Shown here: piece by piece, positions 45,595 to 54,492 of the stretch
Layout of the letters: each line of letters opens with the position of its first letter
How positions within the stretch are numbered: the stretch's first letter is position 1
NCBI RefSeq assembly: GCF_002261265.1
Contig: NZ_NEVK01000008.1
Coordinates: 310,001 to 374,000, forward strand
DNA: 64,000 bases
Direction of reading: 5' to 3'
Origin: Bordetella genomosp. 7
GTDB lineage: Bacteria > Pseudomonadota > Gammaproteobacteria > Burkholderiales > Burkholderiaceae_B
Notes under the pieces: model-generated
Told to the model about the DNA's origin: nothing
The model's input: the letters and a program-made list of their open reading frames with translations, nothing else
Database searches by the model: none
Program-made: the position numbers and the translations under genes

Positions 45595-46056
45595 ATGCAA
45601 AAACCCGTCAAATCCGCCCCCGATATCCGCGCCGTAACCGCCGCCAACTTCGAAGCGTGGCTCCCGCTCTGGAAAGGCTACCAGGCCTTCTACAACGTCG
45701 ACATTGACGACGCCGTCACGCGCACGACCTGGGAACGCTTTCTTGATCCCGCCGAGCCCATGTACGCAGCACTGGCCTACGACAACGGCCGGGCCGTGGG
45801 CATGGTGCACTGGATATTCCACCGCTCGTGCTGGACGGCGGGCGATTACTGCTATCTGCAGGATCTGTTCGTGGCTCAGGACGTGCGCGGCGGCGGCCAT
45901 GGCCGCGCCCTGATCGAGCACGTCTACGCCCAGGCTCGCGCAGTGAACGCGGCACGCGTGTACTGGCTGACGCACGAAACCAACCATACGGCCATGCAGC
46001 TTTACGATCGCATCGCCGAGCGGTCCGGCTTCTTGCAATACCGGAAGACCCCATGA
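45595..46056 (+). CDS. GNAT-family N-acetyltransferase
   Basis: 153-residue GNAT protein. Motif A for acetyl-CoA binding is visible as LFVAQDVRGGGHGRALIEHV (Q/RxxGxG/A). Motif B reads ARVYWLTHETNHTAMQLYDR. It follows pap by 12 bases and overlaps the HIT gene (ATGA), so the three form one unit. Substrate unknown. Confidence 0.88.
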   Translation: MQKPVKSAPDIRAVTAANFEAWLPLWKGYQAFYNVDIDDAVTRTTWERFLDPAEPMYAALAYDNGRAVGMVHWIFHRSCWTAGDYCYLQDLFVAQDVRGGGHGRALIEHVYAQARAVNAARVYWLTHETNHTAMQLYDRIAERSGFLQYRKTP

Positions 46057-46517
46057 GCGAACGCGACTCCGGCTGCCCGCTGTGTCGCGACGACGCGGGT
46101 GCGGCGCTGTGGCGCGGCTCGCAACTGCGCGTCATCGAAGTGGACGAGCCGGATTACCCAGGCTTTACCCGGGTAATCTGGAACCACCATATTTCCGAAA
46201 TGACCGACCTGCGGCCCCAAGAGCGCGAGCTGCTCATGCGCGCCGTGTTCGCGGTAGAACAAGCGCAGCGCGACGTCCTGGCGCCCGACAAAATCAACGT
46301 GGCGTCGCTGGGCAACATGGTGCCGCACTTGCACTGGCATGTGGTTCCACGCTGGCGCGGCGACCGGCATTTCCCCGACGCCATCTGGGCCCCGCCGCGC
46401 CTGGCCCCAGGCGCCGAACCGCCCGAATGGCACGATCGACAGGCCCGCGTGCGGCAATTGCTGCCGCGCTACCGCAGCCGGCTTGTCGACGCCATGAATG
46501 CATTATCGAAGCAATGA
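46053..46517 (+). CDS. HIT-family hydrolase
   Basis: 154 residues from the ATG at 46053. Histidine triad LHWHVVPRW (HxHxHxx, preceded by PH), and an N-terminal CPLC pair that may bind zinc. HIT proteins hydrolyse nucleoside phosphoramidates or dinucleotides. The link to polyphosphate:AMP phosphotransferase suggests nucleotide metabolism, as an inference. The start overlaps the GNAT stop. Confidence 0.9.
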   Translation: MSERDSGCPLCRDDAGAALWRGSQLRVIEVDEPDYPGFTRVIWNHHISEMTDLRPQERELLMRAVFAVEQAQRDVLAPDKINVASLGNMVPHLHWHVVPRWRGDRHFPDAIWAPPRLAPGAEPPEWHDRQARVRQLLPRYRSRLVDAMNALSKQ

Positions 46518-46530
46518 CGCCTACGCAATT

Positions 46531-47033
46531 GGTGTCTGACACCCTACGGGAGTCAGACACCTGACCACCGGCGCACCCCCCTGCAAATCGGTGTCTGACT
46601 CCCGCAAGGTGTCAGACACCTGACCGCCGGCGCACCCCGCTGCACATCGGTGTCTGACTCCCGCAGGGTGCCAGACACCTGACCACCGGCGCACCCCGCT
46701 GCACATCGGTGTCTGACTCCCGCAGGGTGCCAGACACCTGACCACCGGCGCACCCCGTTGCAAATCGGTGTCTGACTCCCGTAGGGTGTCAGACACCTGA
46801 CCGCCGGCGCACCCCGTTGCAAATCGGTGTCTGACTCCCGCAGGGTGTCAGACACCTGACCACCGGCGCACCCCGTTGCAAATCGGTGTCTGACTCCCGC
46901 AGGATGTCAGACACCCGACCACCGTCGCGCCCCGCTGCAAATCGGTGTCTGACTCCCGCAGGGTGTCAGACACCTGACCACCGTCGCGCCCCGTTGCAAA
47001 TCGGTGTCTGACTCCCGCAGGGTGCCAGACACC
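46531..47033. repeat. Tandem array B of palindromes, 59-base period
   Basis: Nine copies start at 46531, 46590, 46649, 46708, 46767, 46826, 46885, 46944 and 47003, spaced by exactly 59 bases. Each is GGTGTCTGAC-(11 bases, usually TCCCGCAGGGT)-GTCAGACACC, with slight variation; some right arms read GCCAGACACC. The first copy has the inner loop in the opposite orientation (ACCCTACGGGA). The 28-base spacer (TGACCACCGGCGCACCCC…) is conserved and unrelated to that of array A. Located between the converging HIT and nnrS genes; no gene is supported within 46518–47107. Confidence 0.97.
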
Positions 47034-47107
47034 TAGGTCAGAAAACTGCGCAGCACGCTGCCCGGGATCCGTCCGGCATCAGACACCACATCAGCAACAG
47101 CGCCGCG

Positions 47108-48328
47108 TCAGCCGGGTTTGCCGTCTACTCGCGGGCGTGCCAGGCGCGGCGCGTAGGTGAGTGCGTAAAGCGCGAAGCCTGCCACCCAGCACACCGCCGC
47201 GCCGTATACCCAGTGCAGGTACCCTGCCGGCCACAGCAGCGGGCCGATGACGCGCAGCACGGCGGCCGCCACGATCAGCCAATAGGCCCAGACCTCGGCG
47301 CGCCCGGCAATCAGCCGGCGGCCGGTATGCCCCAGGGCCGTGCGCGTGATCATTGCAATGATGGCTGTACCCACCACGCCCACGGCGAACGCATGTTCGG
47401 CCACGCCAGGAGCCACCCATCCCAACGCGCCGGCGGCCAGCAGCAGAAAGCCCGCCGGCAACCACGCATAAGCCAGGTGCAAGATCCACAAGATGGGGCG
47501 GTTGCCGACGGCGTACCCGCGCCAACCCGCCACACGCAGCGCCAGCAACACACCGGCAATGGCAGCAAGCGGCGCCATCAGCCAGGCCGGCGCATGCAGC
47601 ACCCACGCCAGCAGCGCCGCAACGGTAGCGGCCACGATGGGCTTGCCCAGGCGCGGGTCGTTCTTCAGGCGGAACCCGGGGACGGCATTGGTGGTGAACA
47701 TGGGCAGCACGCGGGCGCCTATGACCGTAACAAACAGCACCGGCAGCGCCAGGCCGGCCACGCAGGCCTGCAAAGCCAGCGCGGCGTCGCCTTGCCATGC
47801 GTAGAAGTGATACGCAAAGTTGATGGCGGCATAGACCCACAACGCCAGCGCCAGCGGATAGTTGCGCCGGTTGCCCGCCCGCACCAGCACGCGCGTGAAG
47901 GCCAGCGCCGCCAGGGGCAGGAACAACCCATCAAGCAGCGCGGCCCAGGGGGCCGTTGCCGCCCACATGGCGATGCGGCCCGCGATCCAGAGCCCCGTCA
48001 GGGCCGCCAGCGCGCCGCCGGCAGGCGTGTCCACCCCTGTCCAGGTGCGCCCGGCGGTAAACAAAAAGCCCACCACAATGACAGCCGCAAAGCCGAACAC
48101 CATTTCGTGGGCGTGCCACAGCAGCGCCACGCCCATGGAGCCTGCGGGCGCCGGCAGCAGGCCGGCCAGCTGCCCGGCCCATACCGCCACGGCCAGCGCG
48201 GCGAACACGGCGCCGCACAAATAGAACGGACGAAACCCCAGGGCAAACAACGCCCATCCCGCGGAAGCTTGTGGCTGGGGTTCGGAAGGCCGATGCAGCT
48301 CGGCGCGCGTAACAGTTATATGGGCCAT
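47108..48328 (-). CDS. nnrS: NnrS family membrane protein
   Basis: 406-residue integral membrane protein with about twelve hydrophobic helices. NnrS landmarks: ALGFRPFYLCGAVFAALAVA at the N-terminus, VALLWHAHEMVFGFAAVIVV, FLFTAGRTWTG and MITRTALGHTGR near the C-terminus, with His residues that can bind heme/copper. NnrS proteins are induced by and protect against nitric oxide in denitrifiers. No denitrification gene is in the window, so general nitrosative-stress tolerance is plausible. Confidence 0.93.
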   Translation of the reverse strand: MAHITVTRAELHRPSEPQPQASAGWALFALGFRPFYLCGAVFAALAVAVWAGQLAGLLPAPAGSMGVALLWHAHEMVFGFAAVIVVGFLFTAGRTWTGVDTPAGGALAALTGLWIAGRIAMWAATAPWAALLDGLFLPLAALAFTRVLVRAGNRRNYPLALALWVYAAINFAYHFYAWQGDAALALQACVAGLALPVLFVTVIGARVLPMFTTNAVPGFRLKNDPRLGKPIVAATVAALLAWVLHAPAWLMAPLAAIAGVLLALRVAGWRGYAVGNRPILWILHLAYAWLPAGFLLLAAGALGWVAPGVAEHAFAVGVVGTAIIAMITRTALGHTGRRLIAGRAEVWAYWLIVAAAVLRVIGPLLWPAGYLHWVYGAAVCWVAGFALYALTYAPRLARPRVDGKPG

Positions 48329-48426
48329 GGCGTATCAATAAGAATGTGGCGCTGCGCAAGGCAGGACGGCAATCGAGTCTACCGTTGCCGCGCAACGGCA
48401 CACGCTTTTGGCAAGCAATGATCAGC

Positions 48427-48522
48427 TTATTGCATTTGTGGTTGCGTCAACGCAATAACCACTGTCGCATATAACGTACAAACGTCTGATTATTTGGCTT
48501 GCTGAGACAAGGTAGCTAATCT
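48427..48522 (+). promoter_or_regulatory. Inverted repeat and possible promoter before the amino-acid binding-protein gene
   Basis: TTATTGC (48427–48433) and GCAATAA (48452–48458) form a dyad. Downstream, TTGGCT (48494–48499) and TAATCT (48517–48522) are 17 bases apart and about 60 bases before the ATG. Moderately AT-rich. The dyad could be an operator, but no family is recognisable. Confidence 0.35.
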
Positions 48523-48581
48523 GTAGGGTTGTTCGATACGGACCGGCATCGTCGCCGGTTCGTGCATACGGGAAGCACACC

Positions 48582-49598
48582 ATGAAGATTGCATCTTGCC
48601 TGCTGGGCGCCGCCATTGTGATGGGCGCGGCAAACGGCGCTCAGGCCGCCACCCTTGATGTCGTGAAGCAGCGCGGCGAACTGCGCTGCGGCACCACCAC
48701 CGGCTTTGCCGGCTTTTCGGCGCCCGACGCTCAAGGCGTGTGGCGTGGCCTGGACGTGGACCTGTGCCGCGCCATCGCGGCCGCCGTATTCGGCGACGCC
48801 AACAAAATCGAGATCGTGCCGTTGAACTCGCAACAGCGCTTCACCGCGCTGCAGTCGGGCGAGATCGACGTGCTGACTCGCAACACCACCGTCACGCAGC
48901 AACGCGACACCGCGCTGGGCATCATCCACGCCGGCATCAACTTCTACGACGGCCAGGGCTTCCTGGTGCCCAAGTCACTGGGCGTCAAGAGCGCCACCGA
49001 ACTGAACGGCGCCACCATCTGCCTGCAAACCGGCACATCCAACGAGAACACCCTGGCCGACTGGGCGCGTGCGCACAACGTCGAATACAAGCCCGTGGTG
49101 ATAGAAACCTTCAATGAAGTCGTCAATGCCTTCGCGGCAGGGCGCTGCGATGTGTTCAGCACCGACGCCTCGGGCCTGGCCTCGATCCGCATCTCGAAGC
49201 TGCAAAACCCGGACGACTACATGGTGTTGCCGGAAATCATCTCGAAAGAACCGCTGGGCCCCTTCGTGCGCCAAGGCGACGACGCATGGCTGAATATCGT
49301 GCGCTGGTCGCTGTCGGCCATGATCGAAGCCGAGGAATACGGCGTCACGTCGGCCAACGTCGACCAACAAACCGGCAGCCCCAACCCCAACATCCGCCGC
49401 ATCCTGGGCGTCACCCCCGGGGCCGGCGCCAACATGGGCCTGGACGAGAAGTGGGCCTACAACATCATCAAACAGGTCGGCAACTACGGCGAGAGCTTCG
49501 ACCGCAACGTAGGCGCCAAGAGCCCGCTGAAAATCGAACGCGGCCTGAACGCCCAATGGACCCAAGGCGGCCTGATGTACGCCCTGCCCATCCGTTGA
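48582..49598 (+). CDS. Periplasmic amino-acid-binding protein, AapJ-like (orphan)
   Basis: 338-residue SBP_bac_3 protein. Signal peptide MKIASCLLGAAIVMGAANG, ending AQA. The core reads GELRCGTTTGFAGFSAPDAQ, ALQSGEIDVLTRNTTVTQQR and FAAGRCDVFSTDASGLASIR, typical of the general L-amino-acid receptor AapJ/BztA. The usual aapQMP permease and ATPase genes do not follow, so it must share a transporter encoded elsewhere or act as a sensor component. Confidence 0.9.
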   Translation: MKIASCLLGAAIVMGAANGAQAATLDVVKQRGELRCGTTTGFAGFSAPDAQGVWRGLDVDLCRAIAAAVFGDANKIEIVPLNSQQRFTALQSGEIDVLTRNTTVTQQRDTALGIIHAGINFYDGQGFLVPKSLGVKSATELNGATICLQTGTSNENTLADWARAHNVEYKPVVIETFNEVVNAFAAGRCDVFSTDASGLASIRISKLQNPDDYMVLPEIISKEPLGPFVRQGDDAWLNIVRWSLSAMIEAEEYGVTSANVDQQTGSPNPNIRRILGVTPGAGANMGLDEKWAYNIIKQVGNYGESFDRNVGAKSPLKIERGLNAQWTQGGLMYALPIR

Positions 49599-49697
49599 CG
49601 CTCAAGGTATAACGCCGGCGGCCCCATCGGCAATCAGGTGTCCGGGGGGCCATACGACATGGGCCTCGCCAGCAGAACCAAAAACGGGGCGATCAAC

Positions 49698-50240
49698 TCA
49701 ATTGACCGTATACCCCCGCCCCTTGAAGCAAGCCCCCATTGCCCGGCTATACGACTCCGTGGACACCGACGTGGTGTATTCGCTGATGTTGTCGGGGTCG
49801 AACCCGCTCTGGTTCATTGCCCAGCGCCGGCATTCCTGCCTGTCGCGCGCCTGCTGCGCTTCGGTCTGCCCCTTGGCCGGATAGGCAATTACATCGAGGC
49901 TGGCCGTAGCCACGCCCGGCGCCACATAGGCAACGGGCGGCGGCGCATACACCGGGGCCGGCGCGGAATACACCGGCGCGCCATAGACCGGCGCCGCATA
50001 CGTTGCAGGGGGATAGTAAATAGTCGGAGACACATACGTGACCCCGCTGTAGCCATAGCGCGGCCCCGTGCTCAGGGCCAATGCCACGCCCGTGCCCAGC
50101 AGCGCGGCGCCGCCTAGCCACCAACCGCTGCCATAGTAGCCCCCGTAATAGCGGCCATGGGCCGCGGCCTGAGCGCTGAGTGCGCTGAGCGCGGTAAGCG
50201 CGGCGGCGGCCAGGGCGCCACGCCAGAATCTGGACTTCAT
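49698..50240 (-). CDS. Exported Tyr/Pro-rich hypothetical protein
   Basis: 180 residues from the ATG at 50240 (MKSRFWRGALAAAALTAL). Signal peptide ends near SAQA. A short Gly/Tyr-rich segment (GRYYGGYYGSGWWLGG) is followed by a hydrophobic glycine-containing stretch and a low-complexity Tyr/Pro/Ala region (TYAAPVYGAPVYSAPAPVYA). A C-terminal domain then has two Cys (RQECRRWA and GACFKGRGY) that may form a disulfide. It resembles YMGG-type/glycine-zipper envelope proteins of beta-proteobacteria. Function unknown. Confidence 0.7.
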   Translation of the reverse strand: MKSRFWRGALAAAALTALSALSAQAAAHGRYYGGYYGSGWWLGGAALLGTGVALALSTGPRYGYSGVTYVSPTIYYPPATYAAPVYGAPVYSAPAPVYAPPPVAYVAPGVATASLDVIAYPAKGQTEAQQARDRQECRRWAMNQSGFDPDNISEYTTSVSTESYSRAMGACFKGRGYTVN

Positions 50241-50427
50241 GATGTCATTCCCGAAAATCAACTGCCCCCAGCCTCAGTACCGGGCGGCAGGCAGCCAGTC
50301 ATGTCTACTTTACTGCGACGCGCGGCCCAGATGGGCACCCGCTGCGCGATTCGCGCGTTGAAGTGGAATCACGCTGTATCGGGCGATACACGACGCAACG
50401 CAGGCCGGCTATGCAAAAATCGCGCCC

Positions 50428-51186
50428 ATGCCTCATGACAATCGCTTGCAGCAACATTCCCTGGCGGCCCAGGTCGCCGCCCTGCCGCCCGCGTGGCGGG
50501 CCGCGTTGCAGGACCCTCCGGTAGCGCGCGCGCTGGAAAACGTGACTGCGTATGTGGAAGACCGGCTCGCCCAGGGCGCCATCGTGTACCCCGCCACGCC
50601 ATTCCGGGCGCTCGAAGGCCTGGCGCCTTCCGACGTACGCGTGGTGATCCTGGGGCAAGACCCCTACCACGGCGCGGGGCAGGCGCAGGGCCTGGCATTC
50701 TCGGTGCCCGACGACTGCCGGCGCCCGCCCAGCCTGCGCAATATTTTCAACCAGGTCGCGCAGGACTGCCCCGGCACGCCGCTGCCGCGCGGCAATGATT
50801 TGTCGCGCTGGGCGCGCCAGGGCGTGTTGCTGCTCAACACCTGCCTGACGGTCGAAGACGGCGCGCCGGCCTCGCATGCCCGGCGCGGCTGGGAAGCGGT
50901 CACCGACGCACTGATCCGCCAGGTGGCGGTCGACCCGGCCCCCAAGGCCTTTCTGCTCTGGGGCGCGCACGCGCAGGCCAAGCAGGCGTTGCTTCCTGAC
51001 AACAATCGTCATCTGGTGCTGACGGCCAACCACCCTTCGCCATTGTCGGCCCGGCGCCCGCCCGTGCCCTTCGTGGGATGCGGACATTTCGCCCAGGTGA
51101 ACGCCTGGCTGGCCGCCCAAGGAAAATCCCCTATTGACTGGGCAACCGAAAATACTGATATACGGCAGGGCGAATTCAGGTTATGA
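50428..51186 (+). CDS. ung: Uracil-DNA glycosylase
   Basis: Family 1 UDG that excises uracil from DNA. 252 residues. Water-activating motif VVILGQDPYHGAGQAQGLAF (catalytic Asp), FNQVAQD, LLLNTCLTVEDG, and the minor-groove loop HPSPLSARR. Length and motifs are complete. Confidence 0.96.
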   Translation: MPHDNRLQQHSLAAQVAALPPAWRAALQDPPVARALENVTAYVEDRLAQGAIVYPATPFRALEGLAPSDVRVVILGQDPYHGAGQAQGLAFSVPDDCRRPPSLRNIFNQVAQDCPGTPLPRGNDLSRWARQGVLLLNTCLTVEDGAPASHARRGWEAVTDALIRQVAVDPAPKAFLLWGAHAQAKQALLPDNNRHLVLTANHPSPLSARRPPVPFVGCGHFAQVNAWLAAQGKSPIDWATENTDIRQGEFRL

Positions 51187-51343
51187 TCGCCGCACTGCAC
51201 AAAATTATGTCCGGCATTTATCGCGCCACGTTGCGCTTGCCACGCAGTTCGTCGGTTCAGCATTCCGACCTCATGCCGGACACCATCGATTCCTGACCTC
51301 CTTTCCTTACGCCCTGCGTCTGTTCTCTTGACGCGCCGCGCGC

Positions 51344-51380
51344 ACGGTTGATCCGGTCGGCCCGATGCTCCATCAACCGT
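51344..51380 (+). other. Hairpin in the rhlE leader
   Basis: Perfect 9-base arms ACGGTTGAT (51344–51352) and ATCAACCGT (51372–51380) with a 19-base loop, about 70 bases before the helicase start in a 264-base gap. It could be an RNA leader structure or a terminator of ung transcription; there is no T-run. Confidence 0.4.
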
Positions 51381-51450
51381 CGCCCGGATCTCGCCTCTTT
51401 CCCCTTGGCTGGCCCGGCACATGCGCCGCTATGAGCGGCAAGGACAAGTA

Positions 51451-53247
51451 ATGTCTTTTGAATCCCTGGGTCTTGCCCCCACCATCCTTACCGCCCTGCA
51501 ACAGGCGGGCTTTGCCGCTCCCACGCCGGTGCAGGCGGCCGCCATCCCGCAGGCGCTGGCCGGCCACGACCTGATGGTGTCGTCGCAAACCGGCAGCGGC
51601 AAGACCGCCGCCTTCATGCTGCCCGCCCTGAACCGCATTGCCGGCCAACCCGGCAACAAGGGCGTCGGCGTGCAAGTGCTGGTGCTGACCCCCACCCGCG
51701 AGCTGGCCCTGCAGGTTACCGAGGCCACCGCCACATACGGCCGCAACCTGGCAGGCCTGCGCACTGCAACCGTAGTGGGCGGCATGCCGTACGGCGCGCA
51801 ATTGAAAGCCTTGTCGCGTCGCGTCGATGTGCTGGTGGCCACGCCCGGCCGCCTGATCGACCACCTGAAGGCCGGCCGCGTCAAGCTGAACACAGTGCAC
51901 ACACTGGTGCTGGACGAAGCCGACCGCATGCTCGACATGGGTTTCATCGAAGACATCGAAACCATCATCGAGCGCCTGCCGCAAGAACGTCAGACGCTGC
52001 TGTTCTCGGCCACGCTGGACGGCACGGTGGCCAAGCTGGCCGCGCGCATGATGCGCGAACCCCAGCGCATTGAAATGGCGGGCCAGAAAGAAAAGCACAC
52101 CAACATCACGCAAAGCCTGCTGTACGCCGACGACGCCAGCCACAAGATGCAGCTGCTGGACCACGTGCTGCGCGACGCCAAACTGGACCAGGCCATCGTG
52201 TTCACGGCCACCAAGCGCGGCGCCGATGACCTGGCGGACCGCCTGGCCGACCAGGGTTTTGCGGCGGCCGCCCTGCACGGCGACATGAATCAACGCCAGC
52301 GCACCCGTACGCTGACCCAGTTGCAGCGCGGCCAGCTGCGCATTCTGGTGGCCACCGACGTCGCCGCGCGCGGCATCGACGTGCAAGGCATCAGCCACGC
52401 GGTCAACTTCGACCTGCCCATGCAGGCCGAAGACTATGTGCACCGTATCGGCCGCACCGGCCGCGCCGGCCGCGACGGGCAGGCCTTTACCCTGGCCACG
52501 CACGCCGAACGCCATAAAGTGCGCCGCATCGAGCATTTCATCGGCCAGCCCATCACGCCCGAAACGATTGCCGGCCTTGAGCCCAAGCGCACGCCCCGCC
52601 CGTATGGCGGCGCGCCCGGCCGGGGCGGCAAGCCCTTTGGCAAGCGTCCGGGCGGCTATGCGAATGACCGCGCGCCGACGCGCGAAGGTCGCGGGTTCCG
52701 TGCGGATGCCGCCCGCGACGGCGGATGGCGCGGCCATGATGAGCGGCCCGCGCGCGCCCCTGGCGACCGCGATTTCCGTCCGGCCCGTGCATACGGCGAC
52801 CGCCCCGCTCACCATGACTGGCGCGCCGAGCGCGACGCCCGTCCGGCGGCGGGCGGCTATGAGGCCCGTGCGCCGCGCGGCGAGTTCCAGCCGCGTGGCG
52901 AGCGCGCGCATGGCGAGTTCCAGCCGCGCCGCGAATTCCAGCCCCGCGGTGAGTTCCAGCCGCGCGGTGAGTTCAAGCCCCGCGGCGAATACCAAGCGCG
53001 CGGCGAATTCAAGCCTCGTGGTGAATTCAAGCCTCGTGGTGAATTCCAGGCGCGCGGCGAGTTCAAGCCTCGCGGTGAGTACCAGCCGCGAGGCGAATTC
53101 CAGCCTCGCGCTGCACGCGCCGATGGCGACTTCCGTGGCGCGGAACGCCGCCCGGGCGGTTTCCGCCCGTCGGCCAAGCCCTTCTCGCAACGGGCAGGCG
53201 GCCCCGCCAAGCCCTACGGCAAGCCCGGCGGCGCCCGCCGCGGCTGA
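51451..53247 (+). CDS. rhlE: DEAD-box RNA helicase, RhlE type
   Basis: ATP-dependent RNA helicase, 598 residues from the ATG at 51451 (an ATG ten codons earlier is less likely). Core motifs in order: Q-motif GFAAPTPVQAAAIPQ, Walker A SSQTGSGKTAAF, PTRELALQV, VLDEADRMLDMGF, LLFSATLDG, and HRIGRTGRAGRDG. After about residue 385 the chain is a long Arg/Gly-rich tail. Residues about 476–554 are a run of hexapeptides RGE(F/Y)(Q/K)(P/A). Such basic tails bind RNA and may drive condensate formation. RhlE helicases act in ribosome assembly and RNA turnover, particularly in the cold. Confidence 0.94.
   Translation: MSFESLGLAPTILTALQQAGFAAPTPVQAAAIPQALAGHDLMVSSQTGSGKTAAFMLPALNRIAGQPGNKGVGVQVLVLTPTRELALQVTEATATYGRNLAGLRTATVVGGMPYGAQLKALSRRVDVLVATPGRLIDHLKAGRVKLNTVHTLVLDEADRMLDMGFIEDIETIIERLPQERQTLLFSATLDGTVAKLAARMMREPQRIEMAGQKEKHTNITQSLLYADDASHKMQLLDHVLRDAKLDQAIVFTATKRGADDLADRLADQGFAAAALHGDMNQRQRTRTLTQLQRGQLRILVATDVAARGIDVQGISHAVNFDLPMQAEDYVHRIGRTGRAGRDGQAFTLATHAERHKVRRIEHFIGQPITPETIAGLEPKRTPRPYGGAPGRGGKPFGKRPGGYANDRAPTREGRGFRADAARDGGWRGHDERPARAPGDRDFRPARAYGDRPAHHDWRAERDARPAAGGYEARAPRGEFQPRGERAHGEFQPRREFQPRGEFQPRGEFKPRGEYQARGEFKPRGEFKPRGEFQARGEFKPRGEYQPRGEFQPRAARADGDFRGAERRPGGFRPSAKPFSQRAGGPAKPYGKPGGARRG
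52876..53112 (+). repeat. In-frame 18-base repeats encoding hexapeptides in RhlE
   Basis: About thirteen near-identical 18-base units of the type CGCGGCGAGTTCCAGCCG encode RGEFQP, RGEFKP, RGEYQA and similar. Codon choice varies between copies (CGC, CGT, CGA, CGG), with one stretch of near-identical neighbours. This indicates repeated slippage or recombination, so copy number is likely to vary between strains. Confidence 0.85.
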
Positions 53248-53286
53248 TGCCGCCCGACACGCAGGCGGCATGGGACAATAACGCCC

Positions 53287-54480
53287 ATGCCACCGTCTGC
53301 GTCTCTTCCTCCTCTTGACCCCGACAGCGCGCGCCACAGCGCGCGTGTCGCGGCGCATCTGCGCCAGGCCATCGTCGAGCACGATGGATGGCTGCCCTTC
53401 GACCAATGGATGGCCCAGGCTTTGTACGCGCCGGGCCTGGGCTATTACGCGTCGGGCCATATCAAGCTTGCATCGCCCGCCCATGCACCCGCGCAAGGAG
53501 TGCCGATCGCCGCGGGCGACTTCGTCACGGCGCCGGAACTGACGCCGTTGTTCGGCCACACTGTCGCCCTGCAAGTCGCCCAGGTGCTGGCCGCCACGGA
53601 CACCACGGTCGTGCTGGAATTCGGCGCCGGCACGGGCGCGCTGGCCGACAGCGTGCTGGCAGGCCTGGACGCGCAAGGCATCGCCGCGCAGTACCAGATC
53701 ATCGAAGTGTCTGCTGACCTGCGCGCGCGCCAGCAAGAACGCCTGCAAGTCTATGGCGACCGGGTGCAGTGGCTGGACGCCCTGCCCACGGCCTTCTCGG
53801 GCTGCGTGCTGGCCAACGAAGTGCTCGACGCCATGCCGGTTTCGTTGTTCAGTTACGCGCCCGACGGCACGGTGCTCGAGCGCGGCGTGGCGCTGGGCCC
53901 CACTGGCGGGTTCGCCTGGGAAGACCGCCCGGCATCCGAAGCGCTGGCCCGGGTCGTCGCGGCGCGCCTGCCGGCCCTGCCGGGATACGTATCGGAAATC
54001 AACCTGCAGGCCGAAGCGTGGATGCGCGCCATGGCGGGATGGCTGGCCTGCGGCGCCGCATTGCTGTTTGACTATGGTTTCCCGCGCCACGAGTACTACC
54101 ACCCGCAGCGCGCGAGCGGCACGCTGATGTGCCACCTGCGCCACCATGCGCATGCCGACCCCCTGGTGGCGCCGGGCGCGCAGGATATCACCGCTCACGT
54201 GGACTTCACCGCCATGGCGGATGCCGCGCTGGAATCCGGCTTGCAGGTGCTGGGCTACACCTCGCAGGCGCGGTTTCTGATGAATGCGGGCCTGCCCGAA
54301 CTGCTGGCGCGCCACGACCCCGGCGATGTGTCCGCCTACGCCCGCACGGTCGCCCCGGTGCAAAAGCTGCTGAGCGAGGCCGAGATGGGCGAGCTGTTCA
54401 AGGTGCTGGCCGTGGGCCGCGGAATACGCACGCCCTTGCTGGGCTTTGCACGCGGGGACCGGCTGGCCTCGCTGGGCTGA
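53287..54480 (+). CDS. MidA/NDUFAF7-like SAM-dependent methyltransferase
   Basis: 397 residues of the DUF185 family. Landmarks: YALYAPGLGYY-like ALYAPGLGYYASGH, FVTAPELTPLFGHT, the SAM motif VLEFGAGTGALADSVL, YQIIEVSADLRARQ, LANEVLDAMPV, and FDYGFPRHEYYHPQRASGT. The mitochondrial relative methylates an arginine in a complex I subunit; the bacterial substrate is not established. Converges with cca (12-base gap). Confidence 0.9.
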   Translation: MPPSASLPPLDPDSARHSARVAAHLRQAIVEHDGWLPFDQWMAQALYAPGLGYYASGHIKLASPAHAPAQGVPIAAGDFVTAPELTPLFGHTVALQVAQVLAATDTTVVLEFGAGTGALADSVLAGLDAQGIAAQYQIIEVSADLRARQQERLQVYGDRVQWLDALPTAFSGCVLANEVLDAMPVSLFSYAPDGTVLERGVALGPTGGFAWEDRPASEALARVVAARLPALPGYVSEINLQAEAWMRAMAGWLACGAALLFDYGFPRHEYYHPQRASGTLMCHLRHHAHADPLVAPGAQDITAHVDFTAMADAALESGLQVLGYTSQARFLMNAGLPELLARHDPGDVSAYARTVAPVQKLLSEAEMGELFKVLAVGRGIRTPLLGFARGDRLASLG

Positions 54481-54492
54481 GCGGCCAGGGGC

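Noticed and set aside
46521-46855. Minus-strand open frames in array B with repeating LTPCGSQTP-like peptides
   Set aside because: Same artefact: tandem DNA repeats read in a stop-free frame.
43086-47033. CRISPR array
   Set aside because: The units between palindromes are conserved, not unique, the repeat is a long hairpin rather than a 24–37-base CRISPR repeat with variable spacers, and no cas gene is present.
51373-54363. 996-residue minus-strand open frame
   Set aside because: Lies antisense over rhlE and the MidA-type gene. Composition is Arg/Gly/His-rich shadow sequence typical of high-GC third-position bias.
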